Positions 5,332 through 5,369 of a stretch of DNA of 5,369 nucleotides are shown here, one piece after another (the first letter of the stretch is position 1; each line of letters starts with the position of its first letter). Position numbers and translations under genes: made by a program. The stretch spans positions 1-5,369 of the forward strand of contig JAVWQH010000061.1 in the NCBI GenBank assembly GCA_036635475.1, written 5' to 3'. This stretch comes from JAHHUA01 sp036635475 (GTDB lineage: Bacteria; Bacillota; Clostridia; Oscillospirales; Ruminococcaceae). Below the pieces are notes generated by a model. It had not been told where the DNA came from. It saw only the letters and a list, made by a program, of their open reading frames with translations, and ran no database searches.

Positions 5332-5369
5332 TATCACCGAGAACAGAAATGCTCTCGGTGATATTTTTT
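5332..5369 (+). terminator. Rho-independent terminator after the membrane protein gene
   Basis: TATCACCGAGA (5332-5342) pairs perfectly with TCTCGGTGATA (5353-5363) around a 10-nt loop and is followed by at least six T (5364-5369) up to the window edge. The stem is GC-richer than its surroundings. It begins 14 nt after the stop codon of the last gene, which it must end. Confidence 0.92.

Noticed and set aside
1..5369. CRISPR arrays, tRNA/rRNA genes, insertion sequences or phage attachment sites
   Set aside because: No spaced repeat array, cloverleaf-like GC-rich segment, transposase motif or terminal inverted repeats were seen.

Overview
The window is a low-GC, tightly packed, all-plus-strand stretch that looks like a Firmicute chromosome, most likely class Clostridia. 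The evidence is visible AT richness, strong GGAGG-type Shine-Dalgarno sites, TTG starts, and the gene order sepF-ylmH-divIVA followed by lspA-rluD. That order is the downstream shoulder of the Gram-positive division/cell-wall (dcw) region. I cannot name the species from the sequence.

Region 1 (about 12-1975) is a division block. SepF (FtsZ-membrane linker), YlmH (S4-domain RNA-binding protein) and DivIVA (curvature-sensing coiled-coil protein) are separated by 2 and 15 nt. A 10-bp hairpin with a poor plus-strand T-tract follows at 2005-2028.

Region 2 (2058-4655) is a second tight cluster. It holds LspA (lipoprotein signal peptidase), an RluD-family 23S rRNA pseudouridine synthase, a Cof-type HAD phosphatase that starts at TTG, and a short membrane-anchored ComEA-like helix-hairpin-helix protein. 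Junctions are a 4-nt ATGA overlap, a 3-nt gap and an overlap of up to 8 nt, so one transcript is likely. Compared with the Bacillus subtilis order (sepF-ylmG-ylmH-divIVA-ileS-...-lspA-ylyB), ylmG and ileS are absent from their usual places.

Region 3 (4656-5369) starts with an AT-rich intergenic stretch of about 200 nt. It carries a 10-bp direct repeat and an extended -10 promoter. It is followed by an unrecognised four-helix membrane protein, apparently monocistronic, which ends at a clear rho-independent terminator.

Two starts are better placed downstream of the longest open frame: lspA at ATG 2058 and the membrane protein at TTG 4865. Nothing in the window amounts to an obvious new biological system. 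The items most worth checking are the orphan membrane protein, the minimal ComEA-like protein cotranscribed with a HAD phosphatase, and the hairpin between divIVA and lspA.
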